Counted from the first letter of the stretch, positions 18,576-26,682 are shown. The stretch is DNA of 64,000 nucleotides from Myxococcus stipitatus DSM 14675 (GCF_000331735.1 NC_020126.1:5164501-5228500); one strand, 5' to 3'. A program made the numbers and translations. Notes: generated by a model from the letters alone, not told the origin.

Positions 18576-18850
18576 CTGAACACATCATCAGCCATTTTCG
18601 AGACCCTGGCGGCGTGCGGCTCGGCACGGTGCGCCGGTTTGTCTCGAAGGGCCGTGCCTACATGCTCGCGAGTTCAGCCATTTCTTGCCCCCTCGCGACG
18701 GACGCCGTGTCCTACCTTGAAAGGGGAATGCCTACCTGAACAAGTCCTCAGGCATTTTTCGAAGGGGGACTCGCGACGAGCAAGACGCTCACGGCCCCTC
18801 ATGCCTACATGAACGTGTCATCAGTGGTTTTCGCAAGGGCGCACTGAGCC
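18576..18850 (+). repeat. Degenerate tandem repeat array, four copies, about 73-86 bp period
   Basis: In the gene-free 18550-18957 stretch a motif close to TGCCTACATGAAC..GTCATCAG, followed by a T-rich CATTTTCG and an AAGGG/GCGACG segment, recurs. Aligned points (C/ATGAAC or its variant) lie at 18576, 18662, 18736 and 18809, so the spacings are 86, 74 and 73 bp. Copies 3 and 4 agree best; copies 1 and 2 are more decayed. The array has no open frame with normal codon bias. It is not CRISPR: the copies are degenerate and contiguous. Function unknown. Confidence 0.6.
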
Positions 18851-18858
18851 CGCGCACA

Positions 18859-18897
18859 CGGGTGTGGCCGCGAAGATGTCTCCGCGAACCACACCCG
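18859..18897. terminator. Inverted repeat, first of two between convergent genes
   Basis: CGGGTGTGG (18859-18867) pairs perfectly with CCACACCCG (18889-18897) across a 21-nt loop. It lies between the 3' ends of the LytTR regulator and the oxygenase gene, where a two-way terminator is expected. No T-run follows, so a protein site is also possible. Confidence 0.35.
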
Positions 18898-18899
18898 AA

Positions 18900-18931
18900 C
18901 AATGACAGACAAGTCTGGACGTCTGTCATTG
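18900..18931. terminator. Perfect 11-bp inverted repeat, second of two
   Basis: CAATGACAGAC (18900-18910) and GTCTGTCATTG (18921-18931) with a 10-nt loop (AAGTCTGGAC). It lies 27 bp beyond the stop of the minus-strand oxygenase and could end its transcript. The low GC of the arms and the absence of a T-run also fit an operator. Seen directly; role inferred. Confidence 0.4.
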
Positions 18932-18957
18932 CCTGGGGGTAGTCATGTCTTGCTTGT

Positions 18958-20064
18958 CTATTCGCCCGCGCGCTGACGGTTGAGGCGGTCGTAGTGACGG
19001 TAGCCCAGCTTGTCGAGGGCACTCGGCGGCGCGAGGCCGATGTCGACCAGCGTCTTGATGTCGTAGGTCCCCGCGAGGACGGGCGGGGCGTAGCTCCGGA
19101 TGGCCGACGGCGTGCGGAACTTCTCCAGCGGGAAGAGGACCGCGCTGGTGTGCACGTGGATGAAGTGCGCGGCGGACTGGCGCTGCCAGCCCGAGACACC
19201 CGGAGCGGTGATGACGTGGGGCGTGGCGAGGAACGTGCCGCCCGTGAGGATTTCGAGCTGCTGGCCCACCTGCGCCACGATGCAGCCCGCGGGGGCGGTG
19301 CCGCGCACCTTGATGCCGTTGGGGTCATCCGGTGTCGCGCGGGTGCGCAGGTACAGCCCGCTCTTGTCATCCGGGCTGGGCGCCGGCTTCCCCTCGGGGT
19401 CGAGGAACCGTCCCCCGGGCAGGAGCGTGAGCAGGTTGAAGTCCGTGTGCTCCTCGCCCCAGACGATGTCTGTGTTCACCTGCGCCGGCGTGAGGGGCAG
19501 GTACTGGAGCGCGCGGGTGATGTGCGGGGCGCGCTCGCAGAGCTGGGTGAAGGTGTCCTCGGGCAGCCCCAGCGCGACGGCGGAGCCGCGCAGCAGCTTG
19601 AGGCCCGCGTCGTGGAGCGAGCGACCCAGGGTCATGATGCCGTCCTGGAAGTACGGCGGCGCATCGGGGGGCCACACGTTCTCCGGATACAGCTCCGGGA
19701 ACTCCATGGCCGCGACCTCGTCGTTGGGGTAGGGCGCGACGAAGTAGCACTCCTTGAAGTCCGGCTGGCCATTGCCGGCCACGGCGACCTCGGTGTTCGG
19801 AGGCGTCCAGCCGCGCTGGTACCAGAGCTCCGCGCGGCCATAGGGCTTCTTCGCTTCCGGAGAGCGGGCGATGAAGGCCGCGAAGGCGTCGTAGTAGCGG
19901 TGGAGCGCCTGGGTGTCGACACCGTGGTTCTTGATGTAGACGAGGCCGAAGACACCAAACGCCTCACGCAGCGCCGTCGCGGCGCGCTCGAGGCGGCTCG
20001 CATCGCCCGAGGCGAGGTCGGCAAGGTCGACAGTCGGAATGTTCAGCGAAGATGTCTCGGCCAT
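18958..20064 (-). CDS. 2-oxoglutarate/Fe(II)-dependent oxygenase, isopenicillin-N-synthase-like
   Basis: 368 aa from ATG 20064 (MAETSSLNIPTVDL); upstream in-frame residues look non-coding. N-terminal DIOX_N (about 8-130: AFGVFGLVYIKNHGV) and a C-terminal 2OG-FeII domain with Fe ligands H206-x-D208 (HTDFNLL) and H283 (TPHVITAP), and the 2OG-binding R295-x-S297 (RQS). It resembles plant/bacterial ethylene-forming and flavone-synthase-type oxygenases; the substrate is unknown. Residues about 235-255 form an insert (DDKSGLYLRTRATPDD). The next gene upstream, patatin, is divergent across 346 bp. Confidence 0.92.
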   Translation of the reverse strand: MAETSSLNIPTVDLADLASGDASRLERAATALREAFGVFGLVYIKNHGVDTQALHRYYDAFAAFIARSPEAKKPYGRAELWYQRGWTPPNTEVAVAGNGQPDFKECYFVAPYPNDEVAAMEFPELYPENVWPPDAPPYFQDGIMTLGRSLHDAGLKLLRGSAVALGLPEDTFTQLCERAPHITRALQYLPLTPAQVNTDIVWGEEHTDFNLLTLLPGGRFLDPEGKPAPSPDDKSGLYLRTRATPDDPNGIKVRGTAPAGCIVAQVGQQLEILTGGTFLATPHVITAPGVSGWQRQSAAHFIHVHTSAVLFPLEKFRTPSAIRSYAPPVLAGTYDIKTLVDIGLAPPSALDKLGYRHYDRLNRQRAGE

Positions 20065-20410
20065 GTGGGCCCTAGATGTATCGCTCCTCGGAGGGAAAAG
20101 GGAGGGGCTTCTACCCTGAGTGTCTCCCTCGGAGCCTGGGGCCGGCCTCGCGAGCGCCGGTTCGCGTGATCCCGCCGAGGTCAGGGCCTGGATGGGGTCT
20201 GGGTAGGGGCCGACCTGTCCTGATGATCCAGGGGGCCGTGCGGGGAGGAGCACGAAGGGAGCCTGGGGTGGGAGCGTGGGCCCACCTCAGGACAGGGTGA
20301 CGGCGCCCGGGGGTGATTCTGTCGCGGCGCGCGGGTGCCTATCTCCAAGTGTTGAGCCGCGATCTGTCCGTTCCCCGCGCGGCTCACACCCACTCAATGC
20401 GAGGTATGTC
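20065..20410. other. Divergent intergenic region, oxygenase/patatin
   Basis: 346 bp without a credible gene. It must carry the promoters of both flanking genes. The only structure seen is the inverted repeat at 20353-20386, listed separately. No clear -35/-10 or sigma-54 site was found. Confidence 0.5.
20353..20386. promoter_or_regulatory. Inverted repeat upstream of patatin gene
   Basis: TGAGCCGCG (20353-20361) and CGCGGCTCA (20378-20386), perfect 9-bp arms with a 16-nt spacer; flanking GTG/CAC extend it with a one-base bulge. It ends 24 bp before the patatin ATG (20411) and so may be an operator or a 5'-UTR hairpin. Confidence 0.4.
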
Positions 20411-21355
20411 ATGAAGGACCGTCCTGCAACGCTAGTGCTCTCTGGTGGTGGCGCGAAGGGCGCCTTCCAGGTGGGCGCGGAGCGTGTGCTCAGAGAGGTC
20501 CACGGCTTTCGTTGGGAGCGCGTCTTTGGTGTGTCGGTGGGGGCGTTGAACGCCACCGCCATCGCGCAGCGCGAGTACGACCGGCTGGCCGACCTGTGGA
20601 CGAACCTGCGGGAGGAGGACGTGTACCGCAAGCTTCCGTGGCTGGTGGTCGCGCTGCGCTTGGGATTGCTCAACAAGCTGGGCCTCTTCGAGAACTCCCC
20701 GTTGAAGGCCCTCATCGAGCGGAACTTCGGCAGTCGTCCGTTCGCGATTCCCGCGCACGTGGGGCGCGTCTCGCTCACGTCGGGCCAGTACGAGCTGGTC
20801 TCGAGCGACTCGAACGACTTCATCCCGGCCGTGTGGCACAGCACCGTGATGCCCGTCATCTTCGAGCCCGTGGGGCCGCACGCGATGGTCGACGGGGGGC
20901 TGCGCAACGTCGCGCCGCTGGGCGATGCACTCGAGTACTCGCCCACGGAGATCGTCGTCATCGCGTGCTCGTCCTCCAAGCTGGAGCCGGTGAAGTTCCC
21001 CACCAACATCCTGGATGTCATCCGCCGCTGCCTCCCCGACATCACGCTCAACGAGCTGCTGATGAACGACGTGGACCTCTTCGTCCGCATCAACGACCTG
21101 GTGAGGCAGGCGCAGACCCACGGCACGACGCTCCGGGGGCCGGACGGCAAGCCCTATGTCTATTGCCGCATCACCGTCATCGAGCCCACGGCGCCCATCG
21201 GGCACACGCTCGACTTCTCGCCGGAGATGATTCGCATGCGGCTGCGCCATGGTGAGGACCGCGCTCGCGCCGTGATGCGTCCTACCGGTGTGGGGCCTGG
21301 GGAACGCATGCCGCCGCGCATCGCCGCGCACCTGGAACCCGTCCTCTATGCGTGA
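20411..21355 (+). CDS. Patatin-like phospholipase
   Basis: 314 aa from ATG 20411, with GAGG six bases upstream. It has the oxyanion glycine loop (SGGGAKGAF, 11-19), nucleophile S42 in GVSVG and catalytic D161 in MVDGGLRN, which together give the complete Ser-Asp dyad of bacterial patatins. It is expected to hydrolyse acyl esters of phospholipids. No signal peptide is seen, so it is cytoplasmic or exported by another route. About 57 bp separate it from the next gene on the same strand. Confidence 0.92.
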   Translation: MKDRPATLVLSGGGAKGAFQVGAERVLREVHGFRWERVFGVSVGALNATAIAQREYDRLADLWTNLREEDVYRKLPWLVVALRLGLLNKLGLFENSPLKALIERNFGSRPFAIPAHVGRVSLTSGQYELVSSDSNDFIPAVWHSTVMPVIFEPVGPHAMVDGGLRNVAPLGDALEYSPTEIVVIACSSSKLEPVKFPTNILDVIRRCLPDITLNELLMNDVDLFVRINDLVRQAQTHGTTLRGPDGKPYVYCRITVIEPTAPIGHTLDFSPEMIRMRLRHGEDRARAVMRPTGVGPGERMPPRIAAHLEPVLYA

Positions 21356-21412
21356 ATCGGCGCTACGATGACGCCCCACGTGCCCCCGTGAGACGGGGCT
21401 GGGAGGTCTTCG

Positions 21413-22204
21413 GTGGAGCGTCAGCGAACAGCCGTCTTCCACCCGGAGGGAGTCGCGGAGACTCCCCTGACCGAGCGAATCCACGCGCTCGTGTTGCGTG
21501 CGAGGGCGGCGCTCCCGGAGGAGCGTGAGGCCCTGGGCAAGGACCTCAATGCGTTGCTCGCGCAGCTCCCGAAGCAGGCCGAGCGTGAGTCCGCGGTGAC
21601 CTTGCTGCGTGGGTATCTGGAGAACGGCGCGTTGGAGGGACTGGGCACGTCCTCGCACCCGGCGGACGTCGCCGCCACGCAGGCCGCGCTCGACCTGGGG
21701 TATCCCATCGCGCTCGAGATCTCCCCCGAGCGACTGGACGCGCTGCGCGAGTGGGAAGGCGCCGCCGAGTCCTCGGGCATCCCGTGGATGGCCATCATGG
21801 TGGTGTCCTTCGTCGCGTTCATCACCCAGATCGCCTGCACGACCCTCGCCGACGTGGGGGCGCTCCAGACCCGCCAGCTCGCGATGTATCCGTTCGGTGG
21901 GCCGATCGGGATCGAGGAGCCCTCCGGGCTGGAGGTCTTCCGGAGCTTCCTGGAGGAATGGGCCTATCCGGTGGTGGGCATCCAGTTCGCCGCTGGTGTC
22001 TTCAACTTCCTGTTCACCACGACGTTCGGTCGTCTGCGCGGCGGAGCGAAGGGGGCGTCGTACTTGTACCTGGCGTTGGCCGCGTTCGGGGCGGGCGTGG
22101 CGGTGTTCCAGCTTCCGGTGATCAACTGGCTGGGCTTGGGCACGCTCACGTCCGCGGTGGGGGCCTATGTCTCCGCGCGACTGCTGAAGTCGAAGTCCCG
22201 CTGA
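21413..22204 (+). CDS. Hypothetical membrane protein
   Basis: 263 aa from GTG 21413, with GGGAGG about 8 bases upstream. The first 120 residues are soluble and helical (RIHALVLRARAALPEEREALGK...). Three or four membrane helices follow (about 123-145, 190-210, 220-240, 242-258), ending in a basic tail (RLLKSKSR). No family is recognised. Its last 40 bp overlap the 3' end of the convergent VTT-domain gene, a tail-to-tail overlap that would yield complementary mRNA ends. Confidence 0.75.
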   Translation: MERQRTAVFHPEGVAETPLTERIHALVLRARAALPEEREALGKDLNALLAQLPKQAERESAVTLLRGYLENGALEGLGTSSHPADVAATQAALDLGYPIALEISPERLDALREWEGAAESSGIPWMAIMVVSFVAFITQIACTTLADVGALQTRQLAMYPFGGPIGIEEPSGLEVFRSFLEEWAYPVVGIQFAAGVFNFLFTTTFGRLRGGAKGASYLYLALAAFGAGVAVFQLPVINWLGLGTLTSAVGAYVSARLLKSKSR

Positions 22205-22947
22205 GCGAAGGGTGTCAGCGGGCGGGCCCTTTCGAGGCCGGGAACCGTTTCGGCGCCTGGAGCATCCGACGTGGGCAAGGCGAGCTCCGAGGGCTCACTG
22301 AGTGCCTTGTAGAAACGACGGCCGATGAACACGCCCAGCATCAACGACACGACGAGACCCGCGGCCGACACCGCCGTCATCACCGTGCGCCCCTGGGCCA
22401 GCCCGCTGCCGAACTGCGCGGTGAGGAAGGTGCCTGGAATGGTGCCCAACATGAGGCCCGCGACCGACGGCCAGAAGCGTGCGCCGCTGGCCGCGGAGGC
22501 CACCAGCATCACGTCGGTGGGACACAGCGGATTCACACACGCCATGAACGCAAACAGGAAATCGTGGCGCCTGGCCGCACTCACCAGGGCTGGATATCTG
22601 CCTCCAGCCAGGCGCTTCATGGGTTGGGTCCCCAACTTGCGAGCCAGCACGAAGAGCAACGTGGCGGACAGGAAGCTGCCCGTTAGTGAATAGAGGGTCG
22701 CTGCGAGCGTTCCAAACAGCATCCCACCCACGGCGGTCAGCAATTGCCCGGGCAGCAGCGTGAGAGGACGAACGGCGAGGAACGAGATGTAGGCCAAGGG
22801 CGCGGCTTTACCCAGGGGAGCAAGCACATCCGCCAGACGCCGCTGATCGATGAAGTCGGGTCCGAGGAGGCGAAGCATCAGGAGTCCTCCCACGGACACC
22901 CCCATCGGGGCCAGGACTCGGAGCCATGTCTTCGCACCCTGCGCCAC
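22165..22947 (-). CDS. VTT/TVP38 (SNARE-associated, DedA-like) membrane protein
   Basis: 260 aa from GTG 22947, chosen for the GGGGGAGG ribosome site six bases before it; upstream in-frame residues lack coding character. It has the VTT/TVP38-TMEM64 layout: a first helix, then PLTLLPGQLLTAVGGMLFGTLAATLYSLTGSFLSATLLFVLARKLG-like re-entrant segments and two later helices (GTIPGTFLTAQFGSG, AAGLVVSLMLGVFIGRRF). Members act in the inner membrane, some as lipid flippases or in stress tolerance (family knowledge). The substrate is not known here. Confidence 0.85.
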   Translation of the reverse strand: MAQGAKTWLRVLAPMGVSVGGLLMLRLLGPDFIDQRRLADVLAPLGKAAPLAYISFLAVRPLTLLPGQLLTAVGGMLFGTLAATLYSLTGSFLSATLLFVLARKLGTQPMKRLAGGRYPALVSAARRHDFLFAFMACVNPLCPTDVMLVASAASGARFWPSVAGLMLGTIPGTFLTAQFGSGLAQGRTVMTAVSAAGLVVSLMLGVFIGRRFYKALSEPSELALPTSDAPGAETVPGLERARPLTPFAQRDFDFSSRAET

Positions 22948-23258
22948 GCGACGCCTCCCCCGACGCGAGCCGCACGCGCCGCGGGCATGAAGGTGAGGGC
23001 CGGTTCGGGAATCGGCAATGCGGCGGGAATTGTTTTCAACAAGAGAGCGTCCTGCCGGGCATGCCTCCGCCCGGAACGTAAGCAGGGCGAGCTTGACCAA
23101 CCCTCCAGAACCATTGGGGTTTTGGTGTGGTGGGTCAGGCGAGAACGGCTGGCGGTGTACGGAGCTTGCTTGCATCGGGGCGCTTCCGTCCCAAGGTTTC
23201 AGGCAAGGGGCATCGTGGCGAGGGATGGGGGCAGGCAGCCAAGAGAGGAGAGGGCGCA
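22948..23258. other. Divergent intergenic region, VTT gene/KGG-repeat gene
   Basis: 311 bp with no supported gene. Two small inverted repeats are visible: TTGTT-TTC-AACAA near 23030-23042, and CCGGGC (23055-23060) with GCCCGG (23069-23074). The first sits in an AT-rich patch, unusual for this genome, and is a plausible control site for the hydrophilin gene. No consensus promoter can be named with confidence. Confidence 0.4.
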
Positions 23259-23723
23259 ATGTCGGACAAAGACAACAAGGGCAGCATGACGGTGGCCGAG
23301 GCGGGTCGTAAGGGTGGGGAGACAGTCCGGAACGAGCGGGGTCGGGAGTTCTACGAGACCATTGGCCGGAAGGGCGGAGCCACGGTGAAAGCGGAGCGTG
23401 GCCGCTCGTTCTACGAGGAGATTGGCCGCAAGGGCGGCGAGACGGTCAAAGCCGAGCGCGGAGCGAAGTTCTACGAGGAGATCGGCAAGAAGGGTGGCGA
23501 CCGCGTCAAGGCCACCCGAGGGCCGAACTTCTACGAGGAGATTGGCCGCAAGGGTGGGCAGAAGGTGAAGAAGCTCATCGAGGAAGGCAAGCGCGCGGCC
23601 CGGGCGGCCATGGCGGCGGCGGAGGGTGCTCCCCAGGAGGGCTCGTCGGCGACCCCGGCGGCACCGGCGACACCGGCGGCTCCTTCCGGCGAGACGGCGG
23701 GCCCCGGCCAGCAGAACGAGTAG
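23259..23723 (+). CDS. KGG-repeat (GsiB/LEA group-1-like) stress hydrophilin
   Basis: 154 aa from ATG 23259 behind GAGAGGAGAGGG. From residue 16 there are five 20-residue repeats of the GRKGGETVKAERGRSFYEEI type (starts at about 16, 36, 56, 76, 96), followed by an Ala/Pro-rich tail. These are the stress-induced KGG motifs of B. subtilis GsiB and plant Em/LEA-1 proteins: very hydrophilic, disordered, and linked to desiccation, osmotic and starvation stress (family knowledge). It contains no Cys or Trp. It is followed on the same strand by a PII-like gene and two cation/proton antiporters, which suits an osmotic-stress locus (inference). Confidence 0.9.
   Translation: MSDKDNKGSMTVAEAGRKGGETVRNERGREFYETIGRKGGATVKAERGRSFYEEIGRKGGETVKAERGAKFYEEIGKKGGDRVKATRGPNFYEEIGRKGGQKVKKLIEEGKRAARAAMAAAEGAPQEGSSATPAAPATPAAPSGETAGPGQQNE
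23304..23603 (+). repeat. Five 60-bp in-frame repeats encoding KGG motifs
   Basis: Each 60-bp unit encodes one 20-residue KGG repeat. The second to fourth units are closest in DNA (TTCTACGAGGAGAT recurs at every unit end), which points to tandem duplication within the gene. Confidence 0.8.
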
Positions 23724-23760
23724 CGTGGCGCCAGGAGCGCGGACCCGGTAAGACGGCCGC

Positions 23761-24099
23761 GTGTACCTGGTCATCACGTTCCTCGAGCAGATGGAAGGGA
23801 CCGAGCGAGCCATCCGTCGGCTCCGGGAGTTTGGCATCCCGGAGCCGCTGGTGGTCCGAGCTCGGAGCGCGGCCGCGGCGCTGTCCGCGGAGGTGCCTGT
23901 GTTCGCGGGGCTGCGCAGTCTGGCCCTGGGTGCGGACGAGGACCGCGTGTTGTTGGTGAGCATCCTGCCCGCCGTCTCCCCCGAGGAGATGGAGCGGATG
24001 ATTCAGCGGGTCCAACTGGAGATGGACGCGGACGACCCACCCATGGGTCGCCTGGTCGCCCTGCCGGTGATCGCCGCCCCCACGCACCGCCGTTCGTGA
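23761..24099 (+). CDS. Small PII-like protein next to antiporters
   Basis: 112 aa from GTG 23761. It has the beta-alpha-beta-beta-alpha-beta rhythm of PII-like proteins: YLVITFLEQ, helix EGTERAIRRLREFGI, PLVVRARS, RVLLVSILP, helix PEEMERMIQRVQLEM, and an end GRLVALPV like the closing ALPV strand of PII homologues. PII-like proteins bind nucleotides or other effectors and regulate transporters encoded beside them (family knowledge). Its place just ahead of two CPA2 antiporters supports that role. The assignment rests on pattern, not on a sequence match. The ribosome site is weak. Confidence 0.65.
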   Translation: MYLVITFLEQMEGTERAIRRLREFGIPEPLVVRARSAAAALSAEVPVFAGLRSLALGADEDRVLLVSILPAVSPEEMERMIQRVQLEMDADDPPMGRLVALPVIAAPTHRRS

Positions 24100-24130
24100 C
24101 GCCGAGACGCTGGCGGTGTAAGCAAGTCGC

Positions 24131-25354
24131 GTGCAAGCGCTGCTCGTTTTCCTGGCCATCGCGGCGCTGTCTCTGCTCGCGTCGAGTCCGGCGTTGGACC
24201 CCAGCCGCTTCCCCTCGCTGGCGCGACTGGCGGCGAGCGGCTTCCTGTTCCTCCTCTTCGGGGTGGTGTTGGGCCCGTCGGTGGTAGGGGCCTTGTCCGT
24301 GGACGACGTGGACCACCTGCGGCCGGTGATGGCGCTGGGGTTGGGCACCGCGGGCGTCATCCTGGGGTTGAACCTGGAGCCCCGGCTGCTGCGGCTGTTG
24401 CCTCGGCCGGTGTACGCGGCGGCGCTGGCGCATGCGGGGACGGCGTTCCTGTTCGTGGCGCTGCCGCTGGCGGCGCCGCTCCTGTTGACGTCCCATCCCT
24501 CGCTGCATGCGGCGGTGGGGGCCGCGTCGCTCCTGGGAGCGGCGGCGAGCCTGTCCTCGGGGCACTTCGCGGTGCTGGCGTACCGGGCGGGGCGGATGGA
24601 CCGGGCGCGGGGCCTGGGCGTCGCGCTGCTGACGATGCTGGACGACGCCGTGGGCCTGGTGGTGCTGGCGCTGGCGCTGGTGTTGGGCGCGGCCCCCAGC
24701 GCGGCCGAGGGCCTGGGCCTGGTGTGCCTGGCGGTGCTGCTGGGCATCTTGTGTGGGGCGCTGCTGGCGTTCCTCACGCATGCGATGAACGACCCGGCGG
24801 AGCTGGCGACGGTGACGCTGGGCATGGTGGCGCTGGTGGGGGGCGCTGCGGCCTATCTGCGGGTGTCCGCGCTCCTGGCGGGGGTGGCGTGTGGCGCCAC
24901 GCTGGCGCTGGTGGGGGGGCGGACGGTGGAGCGGGTGGCTCGTGCGTTGGGGCGGGTGGAGCGGCCCGTGTTCCTGGTGCTCGTGTTCCTGGTGGGCTGC
25001 GGCGTCTACACGCGCGACTGGGCGGCGTGGGCGCTGGTGCCGGGCTTCGTGGGGTTGAGGTTCCTGGGGAAGGTGCTCGGCGGTCGCATCGCGCAGCGGC
25101 TGGCCTCCGGGGTGCTGGAGCTGCCGCCGCGCGTGGGCTACGCGCTCATCGCGCAGGGCGGTCTCGCGCTGTGTCTGGTGGCCGAGTACCAGTTCCTGGT
25201 GTCCGGGGGGCTTGCTCGCCGCGTGCTGGACGTCGTCGTGGTGGGCGCGGTGGTGAACGAGCTGCTCGCGGGCCAGGCCTTCCGCCAGGTCCTCACGCCC
25301 GTGAAGCCGAAGGCGGCGCCCACGGCGGTGGATGACGTGGAGGTGGCGACGTGA
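24131..25354 (+). CDS. CPA2-family cation/proton antiporter subunit A
   Basis: 407 aa from GTG 24131, 12-13 hydrophobic helices of the Na+/H+ exchanger (Kef/CPA2) type: SGFLFLLFGVVLGPSVVG, GTAGVILGLNLEP, ASLSSGHFAVLAYRAG, LTMLDDAVGLVVLALAL, GVGYALIAQGG-like end (RVGYALIAQGGLAL). The LDD pair matches the ion-binding Asp positions. No TrkA-N or RCK domain is attached, so gating would need another protein, perhaps the PII-like neighbour. The stop overlaps the GTG of the next antiporter gene (GTGA), so the two are translationally coupled and may form a heteromer (inference). Confidence 0.88.
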   Translation: MQALLVFLAIAALSLLASSPALDPSRFPSLARLAASGFLFLLFGVVLGPSVVGALSVDDVDHLRPVMALGLGTAGVILGLNLEPRLLRLLPRPVYAAALAHAGTAFLFVALPLAAPLLLTSHPSLHAAVGAASLLGAAASLSSGHFAVLAYRAGRMDRARGLGVALLTMLDDAVGLVVLALALVLGAAPSAAEGLGLVCLAVLLGILCGALLAFLTHAMNDPAELATVTLGMVALVGGAAAYLRVSALLAGVACGATLALVGGRTVERVARALGRVERPVFLVLVFLVGCGVYTRDWAAWALVPGFVGLRFLGKVLGGRIAQRLASGVLELPPRVGYALIAQGGLALCLVAEYQFLVSGGLARRVLDVVVVGAVVNELLAGQAFRQVLTPVKPKAAPTAVDDVEVAT

Positions 25355-26649
25355 AGGGCGCGGTGACGCGATTGGTGCTGTTGATGGTCCTGCTGGCCAT
25401 CATCAGCCGCGCCCAGGTGCTGCGCGCGGACTCGGGCACGTCGGTGACGTTGGCGGCCGGGGCGCTGCTCCTGTGCGGCCTCTTCGCGGGCAAGGTGGCC
25501 AAGGGGTTCGGGCTGCCCCGGCTCACGGGCTACCTGCTGGTGGGCGTGGCGGTGGGGCCGTACGCGCTGGGCTTCATTCCGGGCGACGGCGTGAAGGGGC
25601 TGGACCTGGTGAAGGGGCTGGCGGTGAGCCTCATCGCGCTGGTCGCGGGCACGGAGCTGCGGCTGGGGCTCATCCGGCGCGTGGGGGCTCGCGTGGCGTT
25701 GCTGTGCGCGGCGGTCTGCGCGGTGACGTTCGCGGTGTGCTTCGCCGCGACGTTCGCCCTCAAGCCGGTGCTGCCCTTCCTGACGCCGCTGACGGTGCCC
25801 CAGGCGCTGGCGGTCAGCGCGCTGATGTCCACGGTGGTGGTGTCGTTCTCGCCCACGGTGACCATCGCCATCGTCCAGGAGACGAGCGCGCGAGGGAGCT
25901 TCACCGAGTTCCTCATGGCGCTGGTCATCATCGGCGACCTGCTCGTCATGGTGGCGTTCGCGCTGGCGGCGGGCATGACGCGCGCGAGCTTCGGTGGCGG
26001 CTTCGACATCGCGGGCCTGCTGAGCGGGGTGGGGTGGGAGCTGTTCGGATCGGTGGTGGTGGGCGGCGTGCTGGCGGTGGCGATGCTCGTCTACATGCGT
26101 GGCGTGAAGCGCGAGCTGCCGCTGTTCCTCGTCGGCCTGTCCTTCGCGGCGGCCGAAGGAGGCACGCGGCTGCACCTGTCTCCGCTGCTGGTGTCGCTGG
26201 CGGCCGGCGCGCTCATCGTCAACCTGGACGAGCGCGAGGGCGAGCGCATCCACCACGCGATCCAGCGCGCGGGCCTGCCCGTGTTCGCGCTCTTCTTCGC
26301 GGCGGCGGGCGCGGGGCTGAAGCTGGACGCGCTGATGACGGTGGGGCCCGCGGCGCTCCTCCTGGTGGTGCTGCGCGGCGTGGCCATCTGGTTCGCTTGT
26401 CGACGCTTCGCGCCCACGCATGACCCCCGCCTGAAGGAATACCTGTGGATGGGGCTCATCTCCCAGGCGGGGGTGACTTTCGGACTGGCGGCGCTGGTGT
26501 CCAGGACGTTCCCGACGTTCGGCCCGCAGGTGGAGGTGCTCATCGTGGCGATGATCACGGCGCATGAGTTGGTGGGGCCCGTGCTCACTCGACGGGCCCT
26601 GACGGCCAGCGGAGAAGTCAGGACGGACGAGTCGCCAGGAACGGCGTAG
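25351..26649 (+). CDS. CPA2-family cation/proton antiporter subunit B
   Basis: 432 aa from GTG 25351, overlapping the previous stop by 4 bp. Exchanger-type helices: FGLPRLTGYLLVGVAVGPYALG, VSLIALVAGTELRLG, MSTVVVSFSPTVTIAIVQET, LVIIGDLLVMVAFAL, LKEYLWMGLISQAGVTFGLAALV. The helix-5/6 pair reads GDLL rather than the DD seen in subunit A, so the two paralogues differ at the putative ion site. No C-terminal RCK domain. It ends just before the Sua5-like gene (34-bp gap). Confidence 0.88.
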   Translation: MKGAVTRLVLLMVLLAIISRAQVLRADSGTSVTLAAGALLLCGLFAGKVAKGFGLPRLTGYLLVGVAVGPYALGFIPGDGVKGLDLVKGLAVSLIALVAGTELRLGLIRRVGARVALLCAAVCAVTFAVCFAATFALKPVLPFLTPLTVPQALAVSALMSTVVVSFSPTVTIAIVQETSARGSFTEFLMALVIIGDLLVMVAFALAAGMTRASFGGGFDIAGLLSGVGWELFGSVVVGGVLAVAMLVYMRGVKRELPLFLVGLSFAAAEGGTRLHLSPLLVSLAAGALIVNLDEREGERIHHAIQRAGLPVFALFFAAAGAGLKLDALMTVGPAALLLVVLRGVAIWFACRRFAPTHDPRLKEYLWMGLISQAGVTFGLAALVSRTFPTFGPQVEVLIVAMITAHELVGPVLTRRALTASGEVRTDESPGTA

Positions 26650-26682
26650 GCTGTTCGAAGCACTCAGGAGGCACGACACGTC

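Noticed and set aside
18576..18850. CRISPR array
   Set aside because: Copies are degenerate and contiguous with period about 73-86 bp; no cas genes in the window.
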